Source: Mucilaginibacter_A sp050954865 (GTDB taxonomy: Bacteria; Bacteroidota; Bacteroidia; Sphingobacteriales; Sphingobacteriaceae). From it: DNA of 64,000 bases. A model generated the notes under the pieces. It was not told where the DNA came from, searched no databases, and was given only the letters and a program-made list of their open reading frames with translations. The position numbers were made by a program, and so were the translations under genes. The stretch spans positions 1-64,000 of the forward strand of contig JBPBQN010000160.1 in NCBI GenBank assembly GCA_050954865.1, written 5' to 3'. Position 1 is the stretch's first letter; each line of letters begins with the position of its first letter. Shown in pieces: positions 42,260-51,594 of this stretch.

Positions 42260-43630
42260 TTACATACCAGCTTTCAACTCAACACGACGGTTTAATACAC
42301 GTCCTTGTTCGGTTGAGTTATCAGCAACCGGATTAGTTTCTCCGTTAGCTTTCACTTTCAAACGTTTAGCATCAACACCAGAGTTAACCAGGTAAGTTTT
42401 TACGGAGTTTGCTCTGTCTTTAGATAAACGCATGTTGTGTGCAGTAGAACCCTCAGATGAAGCATAACCATCTATCTCAAAAGTTGAAGTTGTATTGCTT
42501 CTTAAATCTGCAGATAATTTATCTAATGTTGGATAAGCAGAAGTTCTCAATACTGAACTGTCAAACTCAAACTGGATGTTAGAATAAGTGCCGTTAGAAG
42601 CTGTTGCCATTGTAGTATCTGGTTTAGGGAACTTGATTTCGCAACCAGAACCATCAACAACAGTACCAGCAGGTGTACCAGGACATTTATCAAATTGATC
42701 AGAAACACCATCACCGTCAGAATCTTTCTTCAAATCATCAACTGATTTTTCTACGTTAGAAACACGGCCTTTTAATGCTTCAACTTCTTCACGTAAGGTT
42801 GGGTCTTTCAACTCATCATACATTAAAGCCAATGGATTTACCCAATCCAAATTTGGTTTGGAAGCTTTACCTAAAGTAAACTCTAAGCCACCGTAACCGT
42901 AAGAGAATTTATCTTTTGTTGGATAATTAACGTTAGCTCCATCAAAGTTATCTCCATCAACAAAATTGGCTGTATAGCCTAAATTAAACGCGATAACTTC
43001 TGACAGTTTGAATTTTACGCCAACACCAACCGGAATAACCAGTTCATGCACGTATTTATTATCGTGATTAGAACCAGCGATACCTTTATAATCGACAACC
43101 TGCCCGCTTGCTAAAACAACTTTGGGTGCATAAGCAGCATAACCGCCACCACCGGTTACAAAGAAATTAACTGAATTTTTTCTACGGATAAAGTCAACAG
43201 TTGCAACATTAACTACACCCATTAAATTTGCATAATAAGCTAAATCAGTTTTAAATGACTGATAGCCATCTTTTACACCGTTAACAGCACCTGAACGATT
43301 TCTGCTATTATCTCCTGATACAGTACCGCGCATTACATTCAGCTGCAAGCCAAATGCATGGCCTAACTGTTCTCTAAAAGAGATACCGTAGCCAAGCTCA
43401 TAATTGCTTTTACTGAAATCATTAACACCAAAAGGAATATTAGGTGCCAATACGCCTGCATTTGCTCCAATGCTAAAGGTTTTGTACTGCCCTCTGCCAC
43501 CAAATACTTTGGCGGAACCAGGAGCAACAGTTGTAGTCGAATCTTTTGAGGTTTGTGCATGGGCGGCAACAACACTCATCAGGGAGGCAATCGACAGAAC
43601 AACCGTTTTCTTTAAGGTAGAATAACTCAT
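42260..43630 (-). CDS. OmpA family outer-membrane protein with TSP3-like repeats
   Basis: 456 residues: signal peptide (1-25), an N-terminal beta-barrel-like region (about 45-265), a calcium-binding thrombospondin type 3-like linker (DSDGDGVSDQFDKCPGTPAG), and a C-terminal OmpA peptidoglycan-binding domain (about 345-455, with FEFDSSVLRTSAYPTL and the GRVLNRRVEL signature). It ties the outer membrane to the cell wall and is usually abundant. The strong terminator and a TATTTTTG box upstream fit high expression. Confidence 0.93.
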   Translation of the reverse strand: MSYSTLKKTVVLSIASLMSVVAAHAQTSKDSTTTVAPGSAKVFGGRGQYKTFSIGANAGVLAPNIPFGVNDFSKSNYELGYGISFREQLGHAFGLQLNVMRGTVSGDNSRNRSGAVNGVKDGYQSFKTDLAYYANLMGVVNVATVDFIRRKNSVNFFVTGGGGYAAYAPKVVLASGQVVDYKGIAGSNHDNKYVHELVIPVGVGVKFKLSEVIAFNLGYTANFVDGDNFDGANVNYPTKDKFSYGYGGLEFTLGKASKPNLDWVNPLALMYDELKDPTLREEVEALKGRVSNVEKSVDDLKKDSDGDGVSDQFDKCPGTPAGTVVDGSGCEIKFPKPDTTMATASNGTYSNIQFEFDSSVLRTSAYPTLDKLSADLRSNTTSTFEIDGYASSEGSTAHNMRLSKDRANSVKTYLVNSGVDAKRLKVKANGETNPVADNSTEQGRVLNRRVELKAGM

Positions 43631-43667
43631 AATTTTAAGATTAACGATTTTAATTGTGATTTTTTTT

Positions 43668-43675
43668 CAAAAATA
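43668..43675 (-). promoter_or_regulatory. -7 box of the OmpA family gene
   Basis: TATTTTTG on the minus strand, about 38 bases before the start codon. A TTTG lies 24 bases further upstream, slightly far for a -33 element. Confidence 0.45.
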
Positions 43676-43780
43676 GTTATTATGTTTGATTCGTTGTACC
43701 AAACTCCATTCCATTTTATATTTTATTTTCCTGAATAAATATATAAATTTTTAACACAAGATATAAATTATTGTTTTTTA

Positions 43781-45070
43781 ATGAAATATAACCAGATTGC
43801 TAATGAAGTGTTTTCTACGAACAGAACCAAATTTTGTTCAGCATTAAAGCCGAAATCATTAGTCTTGATTAATTCTAATGATGAATTTCCCAGAAGCGGC
43901 GATCAAAATCATGTTTTCAAGCAAAACGCAGATTTGTTTTATTTAAGCGGAATAGATCAGGAACAAACAATCTTATTATTATTTCCGGATTGTCCGAACC
44001 CTTTGTATCAGGAAGTTCTGTTTTTAAGACAAACCAGCGAACACATTGCTGTTTGGGAAGGACACAAATACACGCGTGAAGAAGCGGAAAAAGCCTCCGG
44101 CATTAAAAAAATTTACTGGTTGCAGGAGTTTGACGCAATTTTATCTGCTGTGATATTTTATGCAGAAAACATTTACCTCAACACCAATGAAAACGACCGC
44201 TACGCACATTCGGTTTCTTACCGCGATTTGCGTTTTATCCAACAGTTAAAAGAGAAATATCCTTTACATCAATATTTAAGGGCTGCGCCGATTTTCAGAG
44301 ATTTGCGCGCCTTAAAATCCTCCGCAGAGATAGAACTGATCAGCAAAGCCTGTCAGCTTACCAACGATGCTTTTTTTAGGGTACTAAAATTTGTAAAACC
44401 CGGCGTTGGCGAGTACGAGATTGAAGCTGAAATTATCCACGAATTTATCCGGCAACGAGGAACCGGCCATGCTTACAATCCGATTATTGCTTCGGGCAAC
44501 AACGCAAACATTCTGCATTATAATGACAACAACCAGATTTGTAAAGACGGCGATGTGATTTTGATGGATTTTGGTGCTGAATATGCGAATTACAATGCAG
44601 ATATGACGCGCTCGATTCCGGTTAACGGTCGTTTTACACCTCGACAGAAAGCGGTTTATAACGCAGTTTTGAAAGTTTTGAAGGAATCAATACAACTTTT
44701 AAAACCAGGTGTGATGTGGAATGCTTATCACGAAGAAGTGGGCAAAATCATGACTTCGGAACTGATTAATTTAGGTTTGCTTAACAAACACGAGGTTGAA
44801 AACCAAAATCCGGATATGCCGCTTTACAAAAAGTATTTTATGCACGGCAACTCGCACCATTTAGGTTTGGATGTGCATGATTTTGCTGGAAGATATACAC
44901 CTTTTGCTGCCGGAAATGTACTGACAGTAGAACCCGGCATTTATATTCCTGTTGAAGGTTTGGGTATCCGCTTGGAAAATAATATTCTGATTACTGAAAA
45001 CGGTACAATTGATTTGATGGCTGCCATTCCAATTGAAGCCGATCATATTGAAGATATTATGAATGCTTAA
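43781..45070 (+). CDS. Xaa-Pro aminopeptidase (aminopeptidase P)
   Basis: A 429-residue cytoplasmic M24B metallopeptidase that removes an N-terminal residue before proline. It has the aminopeptidase-P N-terminal domain (about 1-135). The pita-bread catalytic domain has metal ligands in LMDFGAEYANYNADMT, the HGNSHHLGLDVHD His residues, EPGIYIP and RLENNILIT. Full length. Confidence 0.94.
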   Translation: MKYNQIANEVFSTNRTKFCSALKPKSLVLINSNDEFPRSGDQNHVFKQNADLFYLSGIDQEQTILLLFPDCPNPLYQEVLFLRQTSEHIAVWEGHKYTREEAEKASGIKKIYWLQEFDAILSAVIFYAENIYLNTNENDRYAHSVSYRDLRFIQQLKEKYPLHQYLRAAPIFRDLRALKSSAEIELISKACQLTNDAFFRVLKFVKPGVGEYEIEAEIIHEFIRQRGTGHAYNPIIASGNNANILHYNDNNQICKDGDVILMDFGAEYANYNADMTRSIPVNGRFTPRQKAVYNAVLKVLKESIQLLKPGVMWNAYHEEVGKIMTSELINLGLLNKHEVENQNPDMPLYKKYFMHGNSHHLGLDVHDFAGRYTPFAAGNVLTVEPGIYIPVEGLGIRLENNILITENGTIDLMAAIPIEADHIEDIMNA

Positions 45071-45078
45071 TTTATACC

Positions 45079-45092
45079 GGTAAAAACAGTAT
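45079..45092 (+). repeat. dispersed motif between pepP-type gene and glycosyltransferase
   Basis: AATTTATACC then GGTAAAAACAGTAT, identical over 24 bases to the copy at 41641-41664; ends ten bases before the glycosyltransferase start. Confidence 0.7.
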
Positions 45093-45102
45093 CTTCTATA
45101 AT

Positions 45103-46161
45103 ATGGCTCAACCTTCAGTTTTAGTAACATTTGATTCTATGAAGGACACCAATCGTGGCTATTTTTCTTTTGGAAAGGGACTTGGTAATGCTTTGATTCA
45201 AGAAAACCAAAATAAATTTAGATTAACCTATTATTTGGCTGAACATACAGATTCTTATTATTTATTTAATGGAACAGTTAATATTTTACCTTTTTCCAGG
45301 TGGCATAGAATATTTTTTCCGTCAAATAACAAATATGATATCGTACACTTAAGCGATCAGTTCTGCAGGTTAAGGCCGAATAAAGTTAGTGCAAAAAGAA
45401 TTATGACTGTTCATGATATGAACAAAGTTCATCTAAAATACAGTAAGCCGCGTCGTATTAAAGCATACTTGAAAAAATTAGGAGGTTTTATTTCTCAGTG
45501 CGATAAAGTGGTTGCTATTTCCAAGTTTGTAGCAAATGATTTATTAACATACTTTCCTGAAGCAGCTCATAAAATCAGTGTTATTTATAACGGTGCTGAT
45601 AAACTTGTTGTTCCTGATAATCATCAGCCAGTTTATATCCCTAAAAAATCATTTTTGTTTACAATTGGTTTATTATCCGTACAAAAAGGATTTCATTTTT
45701 TGCCTTGCCTTTTGGAAGATAACAATTACGAATTAGTTATTTCAGGAATCGAAACACCGCACAAAAGTAGAATTATTGAAGAAGCAGAAAAATTTGGTTG
45801 TCGTGATCGGGTCATCATTACCGGTCCAATTGCTGAAGCTGACAAAGCTTGGTATTACAAAAATTGTAGTGCATTCTTGTTTCCTTCCATTGCAGAAGGT
45901 TTTGGATTGCCTGTAATTGAAGTGATGCACTTTGGCAAACCGGTATTTTTATCAAAATACACTTCTTTACCAGAAGTTGGCGGCGATGCGGCTTACTATT
46001 TTGACGATTTTGAACCACTACACATGCAACAAATATTTGCAAAAGGTATGAAGGACTTTAATAACCATATGCGCGCAGATGAAATAATCAATCAAGCTAA
46101 TAAATTTTCTTGGGAACAGGCTGCACAGCAGTATTTAAAGCTTTATCAAGCGTGTTTGTAA
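45103..46161 (+). CDS. glycosyltransferase family 4/1 (GT-B)
   Basis: A 352-residue sugar transferase. The C-terminal Rossmann lobe has the donor-binding signature SIAEGFGLPVIEVMHFGKPV with the E-x7-E pattern and the LPEVGGDAAYYFD motif. FLFTIGLLSVQKGFHFLP is the usual start of that lobe. It opens the surface-polysaccharide block. Acceptor and donor unknown. Confidence 0.9.
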   Translation: MAQPSVLVTFDSMKDTNRGYFSFGKGLGNALIQENQNKFRLTYYLAEHTDSYYLFNGTVNILPFSRWHRIFFPSNNKYDIVHLSDQFCRLRPNKVSAKRIMTVHDMNKVHLKYSKPRRIKAYLKKLGGFISQCDKVVAISKFVANDLLTYFPEAAHKISVIYNGADKLVVPDNHQPVYIPKKSFLFTIGLLSVQKGFHFLPCLLEDNNYELVISGIETPHKSRIIEEAEKFGCRDRVIITGPIAEADKAWYYKNCSAFLFPSIAEGFGLPVIEVMHFGKPVFLSKYTSLPEVGGDAAYYFDDFEPLHMQQIFAKGMKDFNNHMRADEIINQANKFSWEQAAQQYLKLYQACL

Positions 46162-46192
46162 ACTATTAAAGCTATACAAACTCAAAATTTCC

Positions 46193-46200
46193 TAATTTTG
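46193..46200 (+). promoter_or_regulatory. -7 box upstream of the ABC exporter at 46218
   Basis: TAATTTTG with no clear -33 TTTG; 17 bases before the start codon. Confidence 0.4.
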
Positions 46201-46217
46201 CAGGCTTAACGTTTTGA

Positions 46218-48041
46218 ATGAAAACCTATTTCCGCCTGCTTTCTTTTGCTAAACCGATAGAAAAATTTGCAATACCTTATGTGCTGGCCACTATTTTATC
46301 GGTAGTATTTAACACGCTTAACCTAACTTTAGTTGCACCGCTTTTAACCACTTTGTTTGCCAAAGACAGAACGACAACCGTTATTGCAAAGCCAAAAAGT
46401 GTTTTTTCTATTGTTGATACTTTTACTTATTACGTGCAATATGCCAACGTACATTACGGCTTGCTTAATGCCTTAAAATTTGTTTGTATTGCCATTATTA
46501 TAGCTACGTTTTTAGGTAATCTTTTCCGGTATATTTCCCAGCGGATTATGGAAAATTTGAGGATTCATACGTTGCTAAATCTGCGCAAAGCGGTGTTTAA
46601 CAACGTGATGGATTTACATTTGGGCTACTTTAGCAATGAGCGTAAAGGTGATATCATTTCTAAAATTGCTTCTGATGTACAGGTTGTACAGTTTTCTGTT
46701 ACCGGAACATTACAAGTCGTTTTTAAAGAACCTTTTCAGCTGATTGCCTACATTGTAATGCTGTTTTTGATCAGTTATAAACTTACTTTGTTTTCATTAC
46801 TGGTTATTCCGGTTTCGGCTTTTGTAATTTCTCGGATTGTAAAAAGCTTAAAACAGCAAGCCGCTGCATCACAACAATCGTACGGCAACATGATCAGTTA
46901 TCTGGATGAAGCTTTATCCGGCATCAAAATTATCAAAGCTTTTAACGCTACTGCTTTTATCAAACAAAAATTCAGTTCAGAAAACAGAAACTATTCGCAC
47001 ATTGGCCGTTCAATGGCCAAACGGCAGCAGCTTGCTTCTCCAACTTCCGAATTTTTGGGCGTTTCGATGGTTGCCGGCATTGTTTTATATGGCGGATCGT
47101 TGATTATTAACCATCAATCTGCTGCGCTCACGCCCGAATCTTTTATTTTGTATATCATTTTATTTTCCCAGGTGATGCGGCCGGCCAAAGCACTTTCTGA
47201 TGCTTTCAGCAATATTCATTCCGGCATTGCGGCCGGCGAACGCGTTTTAGAGCTGATCGATACAAAACCGCAAATTAATGATGCCACTGATGCTGTTTTT
47301 ATCGATACTTTTTCGGACAACATCGAACTGAAAAATGTTTCCTTTGCTTACCAGGAAAAAGAGGTGCTAAAAGAAGTATCGCTTATCATTCCGAAAGGAA
47401 AAAACATTGCGCTGGTTGGTCCTTCCGGCGGCGGAAAATCTACGTTGATGGATTTGCTTCCGCGATTTATCGAACCCACAAATGGAACAATTTATATTGA
47501 TGGAAAAGATGTACAGCACCTGCAAACAGATTCCGTTCGTACATTAATGGGCGTTGTTAATCAGGAATCGATTTTATTTAACGATTCCATTTTTAATAAT
47601 ATCGCTTTTGCAAAACCGAACGCTACACAAGCAGAAGTTGAAGCCGCTGCCAGAATTGCGAACGCACACGAATTTATTTTGAATACAGAAAATGGTTATC
47701 AAACCAATATTGGCGATCGTGGTTCCAAGCTTTCCGGCGGACAAAAACAACGTATTTCCATTGCGCGCGCCGTTTTAAGCAATCCGCCGATTATGCTTTT
47801 GGATGAAGCAACTTCTGCTTTGGATACAGAATCAGAAAAATTAGTGCAGGACGCTTTAAATAATCTCACAAAAAACCGAACTTCCCTTATTATTGCACAT
47901 CGTTTAAGTACGATCCAAAATGCAGACGAAATTGTAGTTTTAGAAAACGGCCGAATTGCAGAGCAGGGAAACCATCAGCAACTCATCAACAAAAACGGTT
48001 TGTACAAAAGGCTGATTGATATGCAAACTTTTACCTCATAA
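46218..48041 (+). CDS. MsbA-like ABC exporter
   Basis: A 607-residue half-transporter: six membrane helices (about 15-325), then ATPase domain with Walker A GPSGGGKST, signature LSGGQKQR, Walker B IMLLDEATSALD and switch His in IIAHRLS. Sequence style is that of MsbA/lipid A-type exporters. Its place among glycosyltransferases suggests lipid-linked glycan or lipid A export. The stop codon lies within a motif copy. Confidence 0.92.
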   Translation: MKTYFRLLSFAKPIEKFAIPYVLATILSVVFNTLNLTLVAPLLTTLFAKDRTTTVIAKPKSVFSIVDTFTYYVQYANVHYGLLNALKFVCIAIIIATFLGNLFRYISQRIMENLRIHTLLNLRKAVFNNVMDLHLGYFSNERKGDIISKIASDVQVVQFSVTGTLQVVFKEPFQLIAYIVMLFLISYKLTLFSLLVIPVSAFVISRIVKSLKQQAAASQQSYGNMISYLDEALSGIKIIKAFNATAFIKQKFSSENRNYSHIGRSMAKRQQLASPTSEFLGVSMVAGIVLYGGSLIINHQSAALTPESFILYIILFSQVMRPAKALSDAFSNIHSGIAAGERVLELIDTKPQINDATDAVFIDTFSDNIELKNVSFAYQEKEVLKEVSLIIPKGKNIALVGPSGGGKSTLMDLLPRFIEPTNGTIYIDGKDVQHLQTDSVRTLMGVVNQESILFNDSIFNNIAFAKPNATQAEVEAAARIANAHEFILNTENGYQTNIGDRGSKLSGGQKQRISIARAVLSNPPIMLLDEATSALDTESEKLVQDALNNLTKNRTSLIIAHRLSTIQNADEIVVLENGRIAEQGNHQQLINKNGLYKRLIDMQTFTS

Positions 48042-48050
48042 AAACAGCAT
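48037..48050 (+). repeat. dispersed motif spanning a stop and a start codon
   Basis: CATAAAAACAGCAT: the exporter's TAA stop (48039-48041) lies inside the motif. The motif's last two bases are the start of the next gene's ATG. Confidence 0.65.
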
Positions 48051-48684
48051 GAGCAAGCCTGTTAGTTTTATAAAATCAACTTGGTGGAGTATTGTTGATA
48101 AAAAAAGATACAGATTAAACAAGCTGCAGGTTCATCAGCAAAAAATTGAGAGTTTTTTATCCAACAATAAAATTCTTACGATTCCTGATATAATTAAAAT
48201 TGCACAAGCAAACGGCGAGCTTAATCACAGCCATACTAGTAATGCCGGCGATATTATATATGCGCTTCCAGTTATTAAACAGCTGAGTAATCTAATTGAT
48301 AAGCTGCAAAATTTACTGTTAAAAATTAATGTACCCATGCGCCTGTCTTTAGGTTTAGTACATCCGCTAAATAATGTAATGTTAAATGAGCAATCTGTAA
48401 AATTACTATCGCCACTGTTAGAAAGTCAGAGTTATATTAGTAAATGTAGTGTTTATACAGATGAGCGCATTGATATCAATCTTAGCCTTTTCAGAAAATC
48501 CGGAATATACATTGACAGAGGCAATCAATCTTTCCCTTATTCGTTGGCAGAAGGGTTGAAAGTGCCGCGTATATTAGAAACGTATTATTCTGCACCAAAC
48601 GTTATTCCGGAAGGTAAAAATGGGCACGACTTTTATTTTCAGAAACATTTTGAATTTTTGGTTGAGGATTTATATTATAGTTAA
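48049..48684 (+). CDS. internally deleted paralogue of the gene at 48709
   Basis: 211 residues from the ATG at 48049 (MSKPVSFIKSTWW); an upstream in-frame ATG at 48016 lies inside the exporter gene and is less likely. It parallels the next protein in both halves: SNAGDIIYALPVIK versus SGNAGDVIYALPTIK, and GNQSFPYSLAEGLKVPRILE versus GNQSFPYSIAEGLKTPRILE. It lacks the roughly 110 residues between them. The join, near SGIYIDRGNQSF, is in frame. The protein probably lacks a complete glycosyltransferase-like fold and may be inactive. It could also be seen as a pseudogene. Confidence 0.65.
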   Translation: MSKPVSFIKSTWWSIVDKKRYRLNKLQVHQQKIESFLSNNKILTIPDIIKIAQANGELNHSHTSNAGDIIYALPVIKQLSNLIDKLQNLLLKINVPMRLSLGLVHPLNNVMLNEQSVKLLSPLLESQSYISKCSVYTDERIDINLSLFRKSGIYIDRGNQSFPYSLAEGLKVPRILETYYSAPNVIPEGKNGHDFYFQKHFEFLVEDLYYS

Positions 48685-48708
48685 TAGCAATTATCAAAAA
48701 TACAAAGC

Positions 48709-49668
48709 ATGTTTAAAAAGAGAAACATAATCAGCAAACTTTGGCTGAAATATAAAGACCATAACCAATATAAACAGTATAAATGGGAACTGAAAAATTA
48801 TACTGAACAGGAAGCCTTAAATTTTTTTACAGGTAATGATCGTTTAGATACACAAGAAAAAATTATAGAAGTTGCACAGAAAGATAAATTACTAAATATA
48901 ATACATAGCGGTAATGCCGGTGATGTGATCTATGCTTTGCCTACTATTAAAAAAATTTACGAAACAACGAATGTACCAGTTAACCTGTATCTACGCCTAA
49001 ATCAGCCGTTGCCCGAGCCGGTTTACAGTAATACTGCTCATTCTATGGGAAGTGTAATGATTAACCAGAACATGGCCAACATGATATTTCCGCTACTAAA
49101 TGCACAAAATTACATCAATAGTTGTGAGGCATACAACGATCAGAAAATCCATATAGACCTGGATTTCTTTCGTTCTAAAACTATCCCTTTAAGTAATTCA
49201 AATTTAGCTAGGTGGTGCAGTTATGTTACCGGTTTTACACCTGAGCTTTGGAAACCCTGGATTACTGTTGAGCCAGATTTTTCTTATGCTGAAAATATTA
49301 TATTGGCAAGAAGTGAACGTTATCGCAATTCAACGATTAATTATTCTTTTTTAAAAAATTACAAGAATACTGTTTTTATAGGTGTAAAATCAGAATACGA
49401 GGATATGAGAAAAGTTATTCCTGATTTGAAGTGGCATCAAATTCAAAATTTTTTAGAATTAGCACAAATAATTGCTGGCTGTAAATTTTTTGTTGGCAAT
49501 CAATCCTTTCCATATTCTATTGCTGAAGGCTTGAAAACGCCGCGCATATTAGAAGCATATTATCATGTTGCACACGTTATCCCTGAAGGAGAAAATGCAC
49601 ATGATTTTTACTACCAAAATCATTTTGAATCATTGGTGAAACAGTTAAATCAAAGAGCTATCAAGTAA
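48709..49668 (+). CDS. glycosyltransferase-like protein (GT-B/GT9-like), family uncertain
   Basis: 319 residues. HSGNAGDVIYALPTIKKIY near residue 65 resembles the N-terminal glycine-rich loop of heptosyltransferase-like (GT9) proteins. CKFFVGNQSFPYSIAEGLKT near residue 260 resembles their C-terminal nucleotide-sugar site, where the GNxS/T-G/A pattern contacts the donor. No signal peptide. It lies 24 bp after a shortened paralogue, in the polysaccharide block. The assignment is from motif shape only. Confidence 0.55.
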   Translation: MFKKRNIISKLWLKYKDHNQYKQYKWELKNYTEQEALNFFTGNDRLDTQEKIIEVAQKDKLLNIIHSGNAGDVIYALPTIKKIYETTNVPVNLYLRLNQPLPEPVYSNTAHSMGSVMINQNMANMIFPLLNAQNYINSCEAYNDQKIHIDLDFFRSKTIPLSNSNLARWCSYVTGFTPELWKPWITVEPDFSYAENIILARSERYRNSTINYSFLKNYKNTVFIGVKSEYEDMRKVIPDLKWHQIQNFLELAQIIAGCKFFVGNQSFPYSIAEGLKTPRILEAYYHVAHVIPEGENAHDFYYQNHFESLVKQLNQRAIK

Positions 49669-49692
49669 GGAAAATGTTAAAAGAAGAGAATA

Positions 49693-50403
49693 CTATGCTC
49701 TTGGATTATTTCTATTTTTAAATCTGTGCCATTTATATCGTACCCAAATCTTTATTCCAAAATTCTTGAATACTAAACCTGCTTTGTCTTTTTGAAAACG
49801 TTTATCTATTTCAACTCCAGATACACCTTGGTGATTAAAATTTGCAATTAAATAATTTTTATAAATAAAATGAAATTCATAATCTCCGCATATATTTAGT
49901 GTTAGTGCAAAATCTGCAGATATTTTATATTTGGTATCATAATTATGTTTACTAAATACTGCTGTGGGATAAATCATAGCTTGGTGATATATTCCAAATT
50001 TGGCTAACTGATAATAGGTTAACTCTCCTGACCGTTTTTCGCCATCGGCCCAAACATTAGCATAATATATAGCTGATGTATCTTTTAGTTCCATTACCAT
50101 GTTAGAAAAATCAGGTAATAACTCATCATCAGCACCTAAAAAATAAACCCAAATACTGCTAATTTGTAGTAAAGCTTTATTCATAGCATCATAAATTCCA
50201 CTGTCAGATTCACTTTTCCAATAGAAAATATTAGTTTTATTTGCTTCTATAATTGCAACTGTTTCATCTGTACTGTTCCCATCAATAATAATAATCTTTA
50301 TATCATGGAAAGCTTGTTTATAAATACTATCTAAACATTTTTGCAATGTAGCAGCTGCATTGTATGTTACGATAATTAAAGATATTCCAAGAGTTGAATT
50401 CAC
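49693..50403 (-). CDS. glycosyltransferase family 2
   Basis: A 236-residue GT-A enzyme. It starts LGISLIIVTYNAAATLQKCL, then IIIIDGNSTDET and the metal-binding DDE in FLGADDELLPDF. The SDSGIYDAMNKAL block is typical of the WcaA/WcaE-like group that builds surface polysaccharides. It runs opposite to its neighbours and diverges from the GT9 gene. Confidence 0.9.
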   Translation of the reverse strand: MNSTLGISLIIVTYNAAATLQKCLDSIYKQAFHDIKIIIIDGNSTDETVAIIEANKTNIFYWKSESDSGIYDAMNKALLQISSIWVYFLGADDELLPDFSNMVMELKDTSAIYYANVWADGEKRSGELTYYQLAKFGIYHQAMIYPTAVFSKHNYDTKYKISADFALTLNICGDYEFHFIYKNYLIANFNHQGVSGVEIDKRFQKDKAGLVFKNFGIKIWVRYKWHRFKNRNNPRA

Positions 50404-50445
50404 TTAAATAATTTAATTTTGAATTATGGTTTTATTTCTTCCTTT

Positions 50446-51588
50446 ATGCCAATAAAGAACAGAAATTTATTTAGATTAACACGATTTATTCTACTTAAAC
50501 TTCCTTATATACTGCAAGTGCTTGCTAAATTTAAAAAGCCTGCAAAAAAAATCTTGATTATTAAAACCGATGCTATAGGTGATTATATTTTGTTTAGGAA
50601 CTTTATAGAAGAAGTTAAAAAAGTTGCACAATTTCAAGATTATCAGATTGATTTAATTGGTAATATACTTTGGCAGGACATTGCTTTAAAGTATGATAAA
50701 AACTTTGTTTTTCAATTTTACTTTGTTAATGCAAATGATTTATATCATCAACCCATACAAGTATTAAAATTAGCATGGAAACTTTTTTGCCAAAACTATT
50801 CTCTTGTTTTACAGCCAAGTTATACGCGTAATTTTATAAATGATGGCTTAGCTGCACTTACTGCTGCTAAACAAATTATTGGTTTTGAAGGAGATTTTGA
50901 AGCTATCACACAGAAAATAAAAAAGAAAACAGACCAATTTTATACAAAAAAAATAGTTCTTCCTACTTCTATCTATTTTGAATTTGATAGAACTCAGTTC
51001 TTCTTCGAAACGGTTTTAAAAAAACAAATAATTTTAAAAGGTCCATCATTACCAGTAGAAAGTTTTACCCAAAATTATGTTGCTTTTTGTTTAGGAGCAG
51101 GTAATCAAAAACGCAGTTGGGAAGCAACAAAATTTTTGTCATTAGCACAACTCATTTTACAACAAACTAATTATAATATTTACTTACTTGGAAGTTTAGA
51201 TGCAGCAAGTGATACTGCTTTTATCGGTGCAAACTTATCATCTGAAAGAGTAAAAAATCTATCGCAAAAAACCACTCTTCCTGAATTTATCCAAATTATT
51301 GCACAATCAGCTTTAGTAATTTGTAATGAAACGAGTGCAGTACATATTGCATCAGCTTGCGGCAAAAAAGTAGTTTCTGTTTTAGGTGGTGGCCATTTTG
51401 AACGATTTGCACCTTACCCTATTTATTTTATTAATAAACCTGTTTTTTTATTTGAAAAAATGCCTTGCTACCACTGCAATTGGCTTTGTAAGTTTGAAAC
51501 TGCTGTTGATGAACCTTTCCCTTGTATATCAAATGTGACTTTAAACCAGGTATGGAAAGAAGTAAAACAATTATTAAATATTAATTAG
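50446..51588 (+). CDS. glycosyltransferase family 9 (heptosyltransferase-like)
   Basis: About 380 residues from ATG 50446 (MPIKNRNLFRL). A TTG at 50419 would add nine residues and lies only 16 bp from the divergent gene, so the start is uncertain. GT9 features: KKILIIKTDAIGDYILFRNF at the N-terminus, VAFCLGAGNQKRSWEATKF, and the donor site ICNETSAVHIASACGKKVV. It transfers heptose or a similar sugar to the LPS core. Confidence 0.88.
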   Translation: MPIKNRNLFRLTRFILLKLPYILQVLAKFKKPAKKILIIKTDAIGDYILFRNFIEEVKKVAQFQDYQIDLIGNILWQDIALKYDKNFVFQFYFVNANDLYHQPIQVLKLAWKLFCQNYSLVLQPSYTRNFINDGLAALTAAKQIIGFEGDFEAITQKIKKKTDQFYTKKIVLPTSIYFEFDRTQFFFETVLKKQIILKGPSLPVESFTQNYVAFCLGAGNQKRSWEATKFLSLAQLILQQTNYNIYLLGSLDAASDTAFIGANLSSERVKNLSQKTTLPEFIQIIAQSALVICNETSAVHIASACGKKVVSVLGGGHFERFAPYPIYFINKPVFLFEKMPCYHCNWLCKFETAVDEPFPCISNVTLNQVWKEVKQLLNIN

Positions 51589-51594
51589 TACCTA

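Noticed and set aside
48016..48048. Longer N-terminus for the shortened glycosyltransferase paralogue
   Set aside because: The upstream ATG lies inside the exporter gene in another frame; the ATG at 48049 directly follows the exporter stop.
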